DNA of 64,000 nt from positions 2,480,001-2,544,000 of the forward strand of contig NZ_CP068083.1 in the NCBI RefSeq assembly GCF_016725325.1, read 5' to 3'. Below, one piece after another: positions 25,471 to 35,742 of this stretch. The DNA comes from Sphingobacterium spiritivorum (GTDB lineage: Bacteria > Bacteroidota > Bacteroidia > Sphingobacteriales > Sphingobacteriaceae). Both the position numbers and the translations under genes were made by a program. Under the pieces are notes generated by a model. It had not been told where the DNA came from, made no database searches, and saw only the letters and a program-made list of their open reading frames with translations. The first letter of the stretch is position 1; each line of letters opens with the position of its first letter.

Positions 25471-28400
25471 ATGGATAGCAACAAGAAATATTGGAAAGGT
25501 TTGGAAGAATTGCATCAAACGCCTGCTTTTGTAAAAAACAGCAAGGGAGAGTTTGCCGAATCAATTCCTGTAGAAGATGTATTGAATGAAGCCGGCTTGA
25601 GTACTAAAACTCCTCGCCGTGATTTCTTAAAAGCATTGGGCTTTGGTTTAGGTGCTGTAACTTTAGCAGCTTGTAACCGTACACCAGTGCATAAGGCTGT
25701 GCCTTATGTGATCAAACCTGAAGAGGTAACTCCAGGTATACCTAACTTTTACGCTTCGTCTTTCAACGGACAGAGTGTATTAGTAAGAACACGTGAAGGC
25801 CGTCCGATCTCATTAGAGGCAAACCCGAATTCTATCGGTTTGACTCAGGGTACAGACGCTGCAACATCAGCATCGGTGTTGGATCTGTACGACATGTCTA
25901 AAGTTCAGAATCCTCAAATCGGAGGTAAAGACGTTGAATGGTCTAAATTGGATAGCACAGTAAAAGCTGCTTTGGATAAAGCTGCTGCTGCTGGCAAGAA
26001 AATTACAATTGTTGCTTCCACGATCAACAGTCCTTCTACTTTAGCCGCAATCGCAAAATTAACGGGCAAATATCCTACTGCTAACCTTGTTCAGGTAGAT
26101 GCAGTATCTTACAACGGTATTTCAGAAGCGAATAACCAAAGCTTTGGTAAAGCTGTCATCCCGACTTATCATTTTGATAAAGCACAGGTCGTAGTTTCAG
26201 TAGCTGCAGACTTCTTAGGAAGCTGGTTGGCTGGTGAAGAACATACACAGGACTATATGAAAAACCGTGACTACAAATCATTGAAAAATGGTAAAATGTC
26301 ACGTCACATCCAGTTTGAATCCGGATTAAGTATGACCGGAACAAATGCCGATGTGCGTATTGCAATCAAACCTTCTGAAGAAGGAGCTGTTCTGATCTCG
26401 CTGTATAATGAGATCACAGGTTCAAATCTTGCAGGTGGTATAACAGTACAAAAAGCACAGACAGCAATTAAATTAGCTTCAAAAGAATTGTTAGCTAACA
26501 AAGGTGCTTCTGTAGTCGTTTCAGGATCTAATGACGTGAATGTACAGGTGTTGGTCAATGCGATCAATGCGGCTCTTAACGCTTACGGACCTGTTATCGA
26601 TCTTAATAACTTCAGCAAACAACATCAGGGATCTGATGCTGCTTTCCAGCAATTCCTTACAGATGCTAAATCTGGTCAGGTAGGAGTAGCCTTCTTCCTG
26701 GATACGAACCCTGCCTACACGTATTTCAAAGCAGGTGATGTAAAAGATGCATTGGCAAAAGTCGAATTCAGCCTTTCTTTCTCAGATCGTGCTGACGAAA
26801 CTGCTTCTTTATTGAAAGCTATTGCTCCTAACAGTACATTCCTGGAATCATGGGGTGATGCTTCTGCTACAGAAGGATATTACACTATCGTACAACCGAC
26901 AATCAATCCGGTATTCAACACCAGACAAGCAGAACAAAGTTTGCTGATCTGGGCTGGTGATACTACAAATATTTACGACTTCGTAAAACAAACATGGGAA
27001 TCTGCAATCCTTCCGGGATCAGGTAAAACATGGAAAGATGTTTTACAAACTGGTTTCGTATTCAAAGGAACAGCTTCAGGAAGTGCCGCAACTTTTGCTG
27101 GTAACGTAAATACTGCTGTTTCAGCAATTGCTGCTGCTGCTAAGAATATTGCAGGTGATGTAGAGTTGAAATTATACGAACCTACTACAGTTCGTGATGG
27201 TCGCTACGGAAATAATGCTTACCTGTTAGAGTTACCGGATCCGGTATCTAAAGTAACATGGGATAACTATGCTGCACTTAACCCTGCATATGCAGAAGAG
27301 TTAGGCTTAGGTGAAAATGGAATTGTTACAGTAGAAGCAAACGGTTACAAAGTAGATCTTCCTGTTCTTCTTCAACCTGGACAGGCGATGAAGACAGTAT
27401 CTGTTGCAATAGGTTTCGGACGTGAGAAAGTAGGTAAAGCAGGTAACGGAGTAGGAGTGAACGCTTATCCGTTTGCTAGCCTGATCAACGGTACTGTACA
27501 GTTTGTATCTAAAGCAAAAGTTACCAAAGCATCCGGTACGTACGAATTAGCACAGACACAGACACACCACACAATTGAAGGTCGTAACATTATCCGTGAG
27601 ACTTCATTTGCACAATACCTTAAAAACCCGGCTTCTGAATCAGGTAAATTCTCAGATAATCACAAAACATATGATTTGTGGAACAAATTTGAGCAACCTG
27701 GTCACAAATGGGTAATGGCGATCGATCTGAATGCATGTACAGGTTGTGGCTCATGTATCGTAGCATGTAACGTTGAAAATAATATTCCTGTTGTAGGTCG
27801 TGACGAGGTACGTCGTCGTCGTGAGATGCATTGGTTACGTATTGACCGTTATTACACGATTGAAGAAGAAGGTAAAGAATATACAAAAGAGAAAGAAATT
27901 GCGCATATCAAAGATTTCGAAAATGTAACAGTAGTACACCAGCCGATGTTATGTCAGCACTGTGCTCACGCACCATGTGAGACGGTATGTCCGGTACTGG
28001 CAACTGTTCACTCTTCTGAAGGTCTTAACCATATGGCTTATAACCGTTGTTTCGGTACGCGTTACTGTGCGAACAACTGTCCTTATAAAGTACGTCGTTT
28101 CAACTGGTTCAACTACTGGAATGATTCCCGTTTCGACAATTACCTGAATAACGAATTTACACAATTAGTATTGAATCCTGATGTTACTTCCCGTTCACGT
28201 GGGGTAATGGAGAAATGTTCAATGTGTATCCAACGTATACAGGCAGGTAAATTGCATGCGAAAATGGAAAACCGTAAAGTTAAAGATGGTGATATTAAAA
28301 TGGCATGTCAGGCGGCTTGTTCTGCAAATGCTATCATCTTCGGAGACGCAAACGATCCAGAGTCAGAAGTTTCAAAAGCATTACGTAACGAACGCGTTTA

Positions 28401-28476
28401 CTATGTTCTTGAAGAAATCAACGTACAACCAGGTATTGGTTATATGACAAAAGTTAGAAACACTTTTGAGGCTTAA
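25471..28476 (+). CDS. actB: Alternative complex III subunit B, iron-sulfur protein
   Basis: 1001 aa. A Tat-type signal (RRDFLKALGFGLGAVTLAAC) near residues 50-70 could also be lipidated at its Cys. The middle region resembles molybdopterin oxidoreductases, although ActB proteins carry no Mo cofactor. The C-terminal third holds four clusters of the NrfC/PsrB type: CTGCGSCIVAC, CQHCAHAPCETVCP, CFGTRYCANNCPY and CSMCIQRI with a late CQAAC. It passes electrons within the complex on the periplasmic side. It follows actA by 43 bp and precedes actC. Confidence 0.96.
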   Translation: MDSNKKYWKGLEELHQTPAFVKNSKGEFAESIPVEDVLNEAGLSTKTPRRDFLKALGFGLGAVTLAACNRTPVHKAVPYVIKPEEVTPGIPNFYASSFNGQSVLVRTREGRPISLEANPNSIGLTQGTDAATSASVLDLYDMSKVQNPQIGGKDVEWSKLDSTVKAALDKAAAAGKKITIVASTINSPSTLAAIAKLTGKYPTANLVQVDAVSYNGISEANNQSFGKAVIPTYHFDKAQVVVSVAADFLGSWLAGEEHTQDYMKNRDYKSLKNGKMSRHIQFESGLSMTGTNADVRIAIKPSEEGAVLISLYNEITGSNLAGGITVQKAQTAIKLASKELLANKGASVVVSGSNDVNVQVLVNAINAALNAYGPVIDLNNFSKQHQGSDAAFQQFLTDAKSGQVGVAFFLDTNPAYTYFKAGDVKDALAKVEFSLSFSDRADETASLLKAIAPNSTFLESWGDASATEGYYTIVQPTINPVFNTRQAEQSLLIWAGDTTNIYDFVKQTWESAILPGSGKTWKDVLQTGFVFKGTASGSAATFAGNVNTAVSAIAAAAKNIAGDVELKLYEPTTVRDGRYGNNAYLLELPDPVSKVTWDNYAALNPAYAEELGLGENGIVTVEANGYKVDLPVLLQPGQAMKTVSVAIGFGREKVGKAGNGVGVNAYPFASLINGTVQFVSKAKVTKASGTYELAQTQTHHTIEGRNIIRETSFAQYLKNPASESGKFSDNHKTYDLWNKFEQPGHKWVMAIDLNACTGCGSCIVACNVENNIPVVGRDEVRRRREMHWLRIDRYYTIEEEGKEYTKEKEIAHIKDFENVTVVHQPMLCQHCAHAPCETVCPVLATVHSSEGLNHMAYNRCFGTRYCANNCPYKVRRFNWFNYWNDSRFDNYLNNEFTQLVLNPDVTSRSRGVMEKCSMCIQRIQAGKLHAKMENRKVKDGDIKMACQAACSANAIIFGDANDPESEVSKALRNERVYYVLEEINVQPGIGYMTKVRNTFEA

Positions 28477-28506
28477 TCTTGTTCAATACTTGAAATAAAA
28501 AAAACT

Positions 28507-29985
28507 ATGTCATCGCATAACGAATCAATATTAAGAGAACCATTAATGACTGGTCGTGATATCACCTATGCTAAGATCACGGATGATATTCTACTGCCAG
28601 TTGAAAATAAACCTAATAAAGCATGGTGGATCGGTTTTACCGTTGCAGCCCTTGGTGCTTTATTATGGGTAGTGAGTGTAAGTTATACCTTCTGGACCGG
28701 TATCGGTGCATGGGGTCTTAACAAAACAGTAGGTTGGGCATGGGATATCACCGACTTCGTATGGTGGGTAGGTATCGGTCACGCAGGTACGCTGATTTCA
28801 GCAGTATTGTTAATCTTCCGTCAGAACTGGCGTAACTCGATTAACCGTTCTGCAGAGGCGATGACTATCTTCGCCGTTATCTGTGCCGCTACTTATGTCG
28901 TAGCTCACATGGGACGTCCATGGTTAGCATACTGGATTTTCCCGTTACCAAATCAATTCGGATCACTTTGGGTTAACTTTAACTCTCCGCTAGTATGGGA
29001 TGCATTTGCGATCTCTACATATTTCACCGTTTCCTTAGTATTCTGGTACTGTGGTTTGTTACCGGATATCGCTACTGTACGTGACCGTGCTACAGGAATG
29101 AAACAAAAAGTCTATAAAGTATTATCTTTCGGATGGAATGGATCAGTAAAAACCTGGCAGCGATTTGAGATCATTTCTTTGATCCTTGCAGGTATCTCTA
29201 CTCCACTTGTACTTTCGGTACACACCATTGTATCCATGGACTTTGCAACTTCGGTTATTCCGGGATGGCATACAACGATCTTCCCTCCATATTTCGTAGC
29301 AGGTGCGATCTTCTCAGGTTTTGCGATGGTACAGACATTATTGCTGATCCTTCGTAAGGTTATGAATTTTGAAGACTATATCACGATGTTCCACATCGAG
29401 GCTATGAACAAGATTATCATGATCACGGGTTCTATCGTAGGTATCGCTTACCTTACAGAGTTATTTATTGCATGGTATTCCGGTTCAGAGTTTGAGATGT
29501 ACGCATTTGAAAACCGTATCGCAGGTCCTTATGCCTGGGCATACTGGTCGATGATGACTTGTAACGTGATCTCTCCTCAGTTATTCTGGTTTAAGAAGAT
29601 CCGTACCAGTATTCCTATTTCATGGGTACTTTCGATTGTTGTGAACATCGGTATGTGGTTTGAGCGTTTTGTAATTATCGTGACTTCTTTACACCGTGAT
29701 TACCTTCCTTCTTCCTGGGCAATGTTTTACCCGACATGGACAGACGTAGGTATTTTCGTAGGATCGATCGGTCTATTCTTCACCCTGTTCTTATTATTCT
29801 TACGTTTCTTACCGGGTATTGCGATAGCAGAGGTGAAATTATTACTGAAAAGCTCCAGCTTACAACATAAAACCAAACTGGTTAAAGAAGGTGCATTCCC
29901 TGAAGAACAGGTTGCTTTCTTCAGAGAGTCATTGGAGAAATACGATTCAGTTACTGAACAGGATATTAAAGAGTTACAAAAATAA
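28507..29985 (+). CDS. actC: Alternative complex III subunit C, NrfD-like quinol-binding membrane protein
   Basis: 492 aa with about ten transmembrane helices. It belongs to the NrfD/PsrC family (GIGHAGTLISAVLLIFRQNWR, MGRPWLAYWIFPLPN, VLSVHTIVSMDFATS). In alternative complex III, ActC and ActF are homologous and ActC holds the quinol site. It lies 30 bp after actB and 5 bp before actD. Confidence 0.95.
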   Translation: MSSHNESILREPLMTGRDITYAKITDDILLPVENKPNKAWWIGFTVAALGALLWVVSVSYTFWTGIGAWGLNKTVGWAWDITDFVWWVGIGHAGTLISAVLLIFRQNWRNSINRSAEAMTIFAVICAATYVVAHMGRPWLAYWIFPLPNQFGSLWVNFNSPLVWDAFAISTYFTVSLVFWYCGLLPDIATVRDRATGMKQKVYKVLSFGWNGSVKTWQRFEIISLILAGISTPLVLSVHTIVSMDFATSVIPGWHTTIFPPYFVAGAIFSGFAMVQTLLLILRKVMNFEDYITMFHIEAMNKIIMITGSIVGIAYLTELFIAWYSGSEFEMYAFENRIAGPYAWAYWSMMTCNVISPQLFWFKKIRTSIPISWVLSIVVNIGMWFERFVIIVTSLHRDYLPSSWAMFYPTWTDVGIFVGSIGLFFTLFLLFLRFLPGIAIAEVKLLLKSSSLQHKTKLVKEGAFPEEQVAFFRESLEKYDSVTEQDIKELQK

Positions 29986-29990
29986 TAGCA

Positions 29991-30527
29991 ATGAGCAATA
30001 CAAAATATATACTAGGTAGTTTTGCTGACCCGGACGATATGATGCACGGGATAGACAAATTGCAGAAAAATAATATCAGCATTTACGATTGCTTTACACC
30101 TATGCCTATTCACGGTATAGAAGCTAAGTTGGGTGTACGTCCATCACGTCTTCCAATCGCAGCATTTTGTTTCGGAATTACAGGTACCATTCTTGGTTTT
30201 AGCTTATTGTATTACACAATGGCTTATGATTGGCCTATGAATATTGGGGGAAAGCCTTCTATGCCTCTTCCTAACTTTGTTCCTGTAACATTTGAGGTTA
30301 CTATTTTATTATGTGCTCTTGGTATGGTAGCTACTTTTTTCTACCGCAACCATTTGTTTCCGGGACGTGCTCCGCGTGTCATGGATCTGAGAGCAACAGA
30401 TGATCGTTTTATAATTGCTATTGATGCTCATGAAAATGCAGACCATGCATTGATCGATTCATTATTGAAAGAAGCAGGAGCAGTAGAAGTTAAATACAAT
30501 GAAAGAAAATATGTTAGCTATGAATAA
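29991..30527 (+). CDS. actD: Alternative complex III subunit D (DUF3341)
   Basis: 178 aa with two transmembrane helices (about 58-80 and 97-118). The N-terminal soluble part (YILGSFADPDDMMHGIDKL) and the MPIHGIEAKLG motif are those of the DUF3341/ActD family, a membrane-associated structural subunit. Its 3' end overlaps the start of actE. Confidence 0.93.
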   Translation: MSNTKYILGSFADPDDMMHGIDKLQKNNISIYDCFTPMPIHGIEAKLGVRPSRLPIAAFCFGITGTILGFSLLYYTMAYDWPMNIGGKPSMPLPNFVPVTFEVTILLCALGMVATFFYRNHLFPGRAPRVMDLRATDDRFIIAIDAHENADHALIDSLLKEAGAVEVKYNERKYVSYE

Positions 30528-31149
30528 GAAGAATTTTCTTGGAACTGTATGTGCAGCCTTAGCTTTTGCAGCAGTTGCTTCTGCTTGTGGAGATGGCACC
30601 ACACGTAGTACAGGTTGGGAATTTTCTCGTAATATGTATGATCCGATCGGTTATAATCCGGATCAACCAAATGAGAATTTTAAAAACAAACAAACTGCTC
30701 AGACTCCTCCGGCTCACACCAATCCTGTTGGATTCGTGAGATTCGAATACGCTAATACGTTAGAAGATTACGAACGTGCAGGAAGAGAAGTCACCAATCC
30801 ATTGGCTGTTACGAAAGCTAATCTGGCAGATGGACAAGCGTTGTTCAATACATACTGTGCTGTATGTCACGGACCGGAAGGTAAAGGGGATGGATCTATC
30901 ACCAAAGACAGAGAGATCACGGACTCACGTGGAACACGTAAATTGGAAAACTTTCCAAATCCGCCATCTTATCATAAAACAGATGCAGCGAGTTCCTCAC
31001 GCGGTGGTTTGATGAGCGATCTGACAGATGGAAAAATTTATCATACCATCTACTATGGACACAACTCTATGGGCTCACATGCTTCCCAACTTTCGCCAGA
31101 TGAGCGTTGGAAGGTAGTAATGTATGTTCATGAATTACAGAAAAAATAA
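30520..31149 (+). CDS. actE: Alternative complex III subunit E, monoheme cytochrome c lipoprotein
   Basis: 209 aa from the ATG at 30520, which overlaps the actD stop (ATGAATAA); ATGs at 30499 and 30511 are possible but would extend into actD. A signal peptide ends at a lipobox-like ASAC, so it is probably a lipoprotein. One heme motif, CAVCH, and a distal Met (HNSMGSHA) suit a His/Met cytochrome that accepts electrons from ActA and passes them toward the oxidase. Confidence 0.93.
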   Translation: MNKKNFLGTVCAALAFAAVASACGDGTTRSTGWEFSRNMYDPIGYNPDQPNENFKNKQTAQTPPAHTNPVGFVRFEYANTLEDYERAGREVTNPLAVTKANLADGQALFNTYCAVCHGPEGKGDGSITKDREITDSRGTRKLENFPNPPSYHKTDAASSSRGGLMSDLTDGKIYHTIYYGHNSMGSHASQLSPDERWKVVMYVHELQKK

Positions 31150-31168
31150 TCTAACATCGATATATTAA

Positions 31169-32404
31169 ATGGGAACTCACAGTCATCATCACGATTATAA
31201 TTTTAGCGAACGATTTGCTTTCGGCGGGAAAGCAAAGGTGTTTAGCATTATCGCTATCGTTATTGGATTAGTGGCAATCGCCTATGGTTTGTTTGCTGGT
31301 GATTCACATACGACAGAACGCACGTATGCCAACCTATTATTGATGGGTTATTATTTTACCTGTGTATGCGCTGCAGGAGCTTTTTTCGTAGCTCTTCAGA
31401 GTGTTACACAATCCGCTTGGTCTGCAGGTCTTATCCGTATTCCTCAGGCTATGGGAAGTGTTTTGCCAATAGCAGCTCTTGTATTGTTTATCATCATTGC
31501 TGCAGGTCTAAACTCACACTCTTTGTATCACCACTGGGCCGGACACGGATTGACTGATCCGGAAAGTCCTAACTACGATGCACTGATTGCCGGTAAATCT
31601 ACATTCTTAAATGTGCCTTTATTTTTGGTACGTCAGATCCTTTTTATGGGATCATATAGTATCTTTGCCTTTATTTTGACAAAATTATCATACAAGGAAG
31701 ATTTAGAAGGTAGTTTGAATTCTTACAAAAAGACATTCAAATTGTCTGCTATCTTTTTGGTAGTATTCGGATTCACAACTCCTATCTGGGCGTTTGATAC
31801 GATCATGTCTTTAGAAGCACACTGGTTTTCAACTATGTTCGGCTGGTACAATTTCGCAGCAATGTGGGTGAGTGGACTGGCTACAATTGCTATTATTCTG
31901 ATTCTTCTAAAGAAAGCAGGATACCTGGCATGGGTTAATGAAAATCATTTACACGATTTGGGTAAACTGATCTTCGGATTTTCTATCTTCTGGACATATG
32001 TATGGTTTGCACAGTTCATGCTGATCTGGTACTCCAACATTCCTGAGGAGACCGTTTATTTCTACAAAAGATGGGAACCAGAGTACAAACCTTGGTTTTG
32101 GCTTAATATATTGATTAACTTTGTATCTCCGGTTTTATTATTAATGGATCGTGATGCTAAGCGTAAGCAAAATAGTATGTTGTTCGTATGTATTGTACTT
32201 CTTTTGGGACATTGGTTAGATTATTATATCATGATCATGCCTGGAACAGTTGACAATCATCCTGGATTCGGTATTATCGAAGTGGGAACAGCAATCGGTT
32301 TTGTGGGCTTATTTACTTTCTTGGTAATGTCTAAGTTGAGCAAGCATGCCTTGGTGCCGAAACACCATCCATTCTTAGAAGAGAGTTTAAATCATCAGAT
32401 ATAG
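31169..32404 (+). CDS. actF: Alternative complex III subunit F, NrfD-like membrane protein
   Basis: 411 aa with about ten transmembrane helices, a diverged homologue of ActC that completes the membrane core. The His-rich start (THSHHHDYNFSERF) and the segments FDTIMSLEAHWFSTMFGWY and WFAQFMLIWYSNIPEET are typical. It lies 19 bp after actE and 44 bp before the oxidase genes. Confidence 0.94.
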   Translation: MGTHSHHHDYNFSERFAFGGKAKVFSIIAIVIGLVAIAYGLFAGDSHTTERTYANLLLMGYYFTCVCAAGAFFVALQSVTQSAWSAGLIRIPQAMGSVLPIAALVLFIIIAAGLNSHSLYHHWAGHGLTDPESPNYDALIAGKSTFLNVPLFLVRQILFMGSYSIFAFILTKLSYKEDLEGSLNSYKKTFKLSAIFLVVFGFTTPIWAFDTIMSLEAHWFSTMFGWYNFAAMWVSGLATIAIILILLKKAGYLAWVNENHLHDLGKLIFGFSIFWTYVWFAQFMLIWYSNIPEETVYFYKRWEPEYKPWFWLNILINFVSPVLLLMDRDAKRKQNSMLFVCIVLLLGHWLDYYIMIMPGTVDNHPGFGIIEVGTAIGFVGLFTFLVMSKLSKHALVPKHHPFLEESLNHQI

Positions 32405-32448
32405 GTTTCTAATCAACACGATATTACGTTATAACGTTATAATAAGAA

Positions 32449-33780
32449 ATGAAATTCAAATTACATAACAGATTCAGATCCATAATGGGTTGTGTGCTTG
32501 CACTAGGATTGTCCCTGTCGACTCCTACCTTTGCAAGTCAAGATACAACTGCTGCTGATTCGGCAGCAAAGACTACTGCGGTAGCTGCTCCTGCGGATTC
32601 AGCTAAAGTAGACTCTGCTTCTTCTGTAGCAGCAGATTCAACTGCAGCGGGGGCTGCTGTATCTTCTTCTTCTACGTCTTCAAGTAAGCCGGCAGTAGAA
32701 GAGGTCAAAAAAATTGATCCTCAGGTTTACAAAAACCTGACGTATTACATCTTACTTTTCTTCGCTATATGTACTGTGGTAGCTGTAGTTGGAAAGGTGC
32801 TATCTCTATATGAGTTAGTGAAAAAGATGAATGGTAAATACAACCCATTAGCCGGTAATAATTTACAATCTATTCTATTCCTTATATTTCTGGTATTCTT
32901 CCTTTGGGGAGTGTATTACGGATATAGTGTATGGGGAAGCTGGGCATGGCGTGATGCGGTGACGGAGCACGGTAAGCTGATTGATAACATGTTTATCATC
33001 ACTACAGTGATCATCACGATTGTACTGGTACTTACGCACCTTTTATTATTGACATTTCCATTTATCTACAGAATGCGTGTTAAGCGTCAGGCTTACTATT
33101 ATCCGCATAACAATACCATTGAGAAAATCTGGACAATCGTTCCAGCTGTGGTATTAACTGTATTGGTATTGTTCGGTTTCTTCACATGGAGAACCATTAC
33201 TAATGTTCCTGAAGATCTTCAAAAATCTGCTCTGCAGGTAGAAGTATTAGGTGAGCAGTTCTTATGGTCTGTTCGTTACCCTGGAGCTGACGGCCAGATC
33301 GGTAAACGTAATTATAAAATGACGACACCGACAAATCCATACGGTATCGACTTCAATGACAAAAATTCATGGGATGATATTCAGGGAAGTGACATCGTTC
33401 TTCCGGTAAATAAATCCGTACGTTTCCATATCATTTCCAAAGATATTATTCACTCGTTCTTTATTCCTGATTTCCGTGTTCAGATCAATGCTGTACCGGG
33501 AATGACGAACTATTTCCAGTTCACTCCAACAGTGACTACTGCTGAAATGCGCGAACGTATGAATGATCCTAAGTATGACTATGTGATGCTTTGTAACAAG
33601 ATCTGTGGTTCCGGTCACTACAATATGCAGAAGAAAGTGATAGTTGTGACAGAGAAAGAGTATAAAGAGTGGTTGAGTACCCAGAATAAATACTTTAATG
33701 AAGATCTGCAGAAAGAATTTGCTGCAAAAGATTCAAAGGAAAGTAAAGAAGAAGTTATCAAAACAGCTTCATTGAAATAA
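32449..33780 (+). CDS. coxB: Cytochrome c oxidase subunit II
   Basis: 443 aa. The CuA site is intact in CNKICGSGHYNM (Cys-x3-Cys-x3-His-x2-Met) near residue 384. There is a signal peptide (1-29), then an Ala/Ser/Thr-rich low-complexity stretch (about 30-88), two extra hydrophobic segments (about 96-116 and 137-160) and the usual two subunit-II helices (about 180-205 and 222-245) before the cupredoxin domain. The N-terminal extension is longer than in classical subunit II. It receives electrons from cytochrome c (here probably ActE or ActA) and hands them to subunit I. Confidence 0.96.
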   Translation: MKFKLHNRFRSIMGCVLALGLSLSTPTFASQDTTAADSAAKTTAVAAPADSAKVDSASSVAADSTAAGAAVSSSSTSSSKPAVEEVKKIDPQVYKNLTYYILLFFAICTVVAVVGKVLSLYELVKKMNGKYNPLAGNNLQSILFLIFLVFFLWGVYYGYSVWGSWAWRDAVTEHGKLIDNMFIITTVIITIVLVLTHLLLLTFPFIYRMRVKRQAYYYPHNNTIEKIWTIVPAVVLTVLVLFGFFTWRTITNVPEDLQKSALQVEVLGEQFLWSVRYPGADGQIGKRNYKMTTPTNPYGIDFNDKNSWDDIQGSDIVLPVNKSVRFHIISKDIIHSFFIPDFRVQINAVPGMTNYFQFTPTVTTAEMRERMNDPKYDYVMLCNKICGSGHYNMQKKVIVVTEKEYKEWLSTQNKYFNEDLQKEFAAKDSKESKEEVIKTASLK

Positions 33781-33808
33781 TTTGTATTAAGAATTTTTAA
33801 AAAATAAT

Positions 33809-35686
33809 ATGTCAAGTACAGTTATATCGCATAGCGCAGACCATCACGATTCGCACGGCCATCATCAAGAGTCGTTCCTGTCTAAATATGTATTTAGCAT
33901 GGATCACAAGATGATTGCTAAGCAATTCTTGATCACTGGTATTATTATGGCAGTTTTTGCCATGGTATTATCGATATTGTTCCGTATCCAGCTCGCTTGG
34001 CCGGATAAAGAGTTTCCAATCTTAGAAGTTTTCTTAGGTAAATGGGCTGAAGGAGGTCGTATACGTCCTGAGTTTTTCTTATCCTTAGTAACCATCCACG
34101 GTACGATGATGGTATTCTTCGTATTGACAGCAGGTCTTTCCGGTACATTCAGTAACTTACTGATTCCTTATCAGATTGGTGCCCGTGATATGGCATCTCC
34201 GTTTATGAATATGCTTTCATACTGGTTCTTCTTCGTAGCTTGTGTGATTATGGTTGCTTCTTTCTTTATCGAAAGCGGACCTGCATCTTCAGGATGGACC
34301 GTATACCCGCCATTGTCTGCAGTTCCTAAAGCGATCCCGGGATCGGGCTTAGGTATGACATTATGGTTAGTAAGTATGACATTGTTTATTGCTTCTCAGG
34401 TAATGGGTGGTGTAAATTATATCAGTACAGTATTGAACATGCGTACAAAAGGTATGGACCTTTGGAAAATGCCTTTGACAGTATGGTCTTTCTTCTTAAC
34501 AGCTATCGTAGGTCTTTTATCTTTCCCGGTATTGGTATCCGCAGTAGTGTTACTGATTTTTGACCGTAGTGCAGGTACATCATTCTACCTTTCAGATTTA
34601 GTTGTTCAGGGAGAAGTATTACCTAATGAAGGTGGTTCTCCGATCTTGTTCCAGCACTTATTCTGGTTCTTAGGTCACCCTGAGGTATATATCGTTGTTA
34701 TGCCTGCATTAGGTCTGACATCTGAAGTTATTTCTACGAACTCACGTAAACCAATCTTTGGTTACCATGCGATGGTTTACTCTTTGGTAGGTATTACTGT
34801 ATTATCATTTATCGTTTGGGGTCACCACATGTTTGTGACAGGTATGAATCCGTTCTTAGGAGGAGTATTTATGATCACAACTTTGATTATTGCGGTTCCT
34901 TCAGCGGTAAAAGCCTTCAACTACCTGGCTACATTATGGAGAGGTAACATCCGTTTCACTCCAGCTATGATGTTTGCAATCGGAATGGTTTCATTCTTTA
35001 TCTCTGGTGGTTTGACAGGATTATTCTTAGGTAACGCTGCTTTAGATATCAACCTACACGATACCTATTTCGTAGTTGCCCACTTCCACCTGGTAATGGG
35101 ATCTGCTTCTATCTTTGGTATGTTGTGTGGTGTGTACCACTGGTATCCTAAGATGTTCGGAAAGATGATGAACCCAAAATTGGGTTATTTACACTTCTGG
35201 TTAACATTCATTGGTGCTTACCTGGTATTCTTCCCGATGCACTTTATGGGTATTGATGGTGTTCCTCGTCGTTACTATGCCTTTACAGAATTTCCTTTCA
35301 TGGAGAAATGGGTTTCTGTTAACTTGTTAATCACATGGGCTGCTATCATTGCGGGTCTTGGACAGATTGCATTCCTATGGAATTTCTTCTCTTCAATCGT
35401 TTTTGGTAAGAAAGCTACTCAGAATCCTTGGAACTCTAACACATTGGAATGGACTACTCCTGTTGAGCATATCCATGGTAACTGGCCTGGAGAAATTCCT
35501 ACAGTACACCGTTGGCCATATGATTACAGTAAACCTGGTCATGATCAGGATTTCATTCCTCAGAATGTTCCTTTCTCTGAAACAATGAGCTCTAACTTAC
35601 CTCATGATTTTGAAGGTAATGAAGAAGCTGTTCGTATTCAGGAACAATGGAATAAAGAGAATAACAGAGAGATTGTAGAAGGTTAA
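33809..35686 (+). CDS. coxA: Cytochrome c oxidase subunit I
   Basis: 625 aa with about 12 transmembrane helices. The ligands of heme a and the heme a3-CuB centre are visible: His in TIHGTMMVFFVLTA, the cross-linked His-Tyr of FLGHPEVYIVVMP, the His pair in WGHHMFVTG and the two His of VVAHFHLVMG. The Tyr in GHPEVY marks an A-type oxidase that uses the D/K proton channels. Strong codon bias suggests high expression. Its stop codon lies in a hairpin. Confidence 0.98.
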   Translation: MSSTVISHSADHHDSHGHHQESFLSKYVFSMDHKMIAKQFLITGIIMAVFAMVLSILFRIQLAWPDKEFPILEVFLGKWAEGGRIRPEFFLSLVTIHGTMMVFFVLTAGLSGTFSNLLIPYQIGARDMASPFMNMLSYWFFFVACVIMVASFFIESGPASSGWTVYPPLSAVPKAIPGSGLGMTLWLVSMTLFIASQVMGGVNYISTVLNMRTKGMDLWKMPLTVWSFFLTAIVGLLSFPVLVSAVVLLIFDRSAGTSFYLSDLVVQGEVLPNEGGSPILFQHLFWFLGHPEVYIVVMPALGLTSEVISTNSRKPIFGYHAMVYSLVGITVLSFIVWGHHMFVTGMNPFLGGVFMITTLIIAVPSAVKAFNYLATLWRGNIRFTPAMMFAIGMVSFFISGGLTGLFLGNAALDINLHDTYFVVAHFHLVMGSASIFGMLCGVYHWYPKMFGKMMNPKLGYLHFWLTFIGAYLVFFPMHFMGIDGVPRRYYAFTEFPFMEKWVSVNLLITWAAIIAGLGQIAFLWNFFSSIVFGKKATQNPWNSNTLEWTTPVEHIHGNWPGEIPTVHRWPYDYSKPGHDQDFIPQNVPFSETMSSNLPHDFEGNEEAVRIQEQWNKENNREIVEG

Positions 35687-35729
35687 GCTCACAAGCTTAA
35701 CCCTCTATACCCTCTTAAATATATAGAGG
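35681..35729 (+). other. Two adjacent hairpins at the coxA stop codon
   Basis: First stem GGTTAAGCT/AGCTTAACC (35681-35689 with 35694-35702) contains the coxA stop. Second stem CCTCTATA/TATAGAGG (35702-35709 with 35722-35729). Neither is followed by a T run, so they look like mRNA-stabilising or processing structures rather than a terminator. Confidence 0.55.
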
Positions 35730-35742
35730 TTAAAAGATAGAT

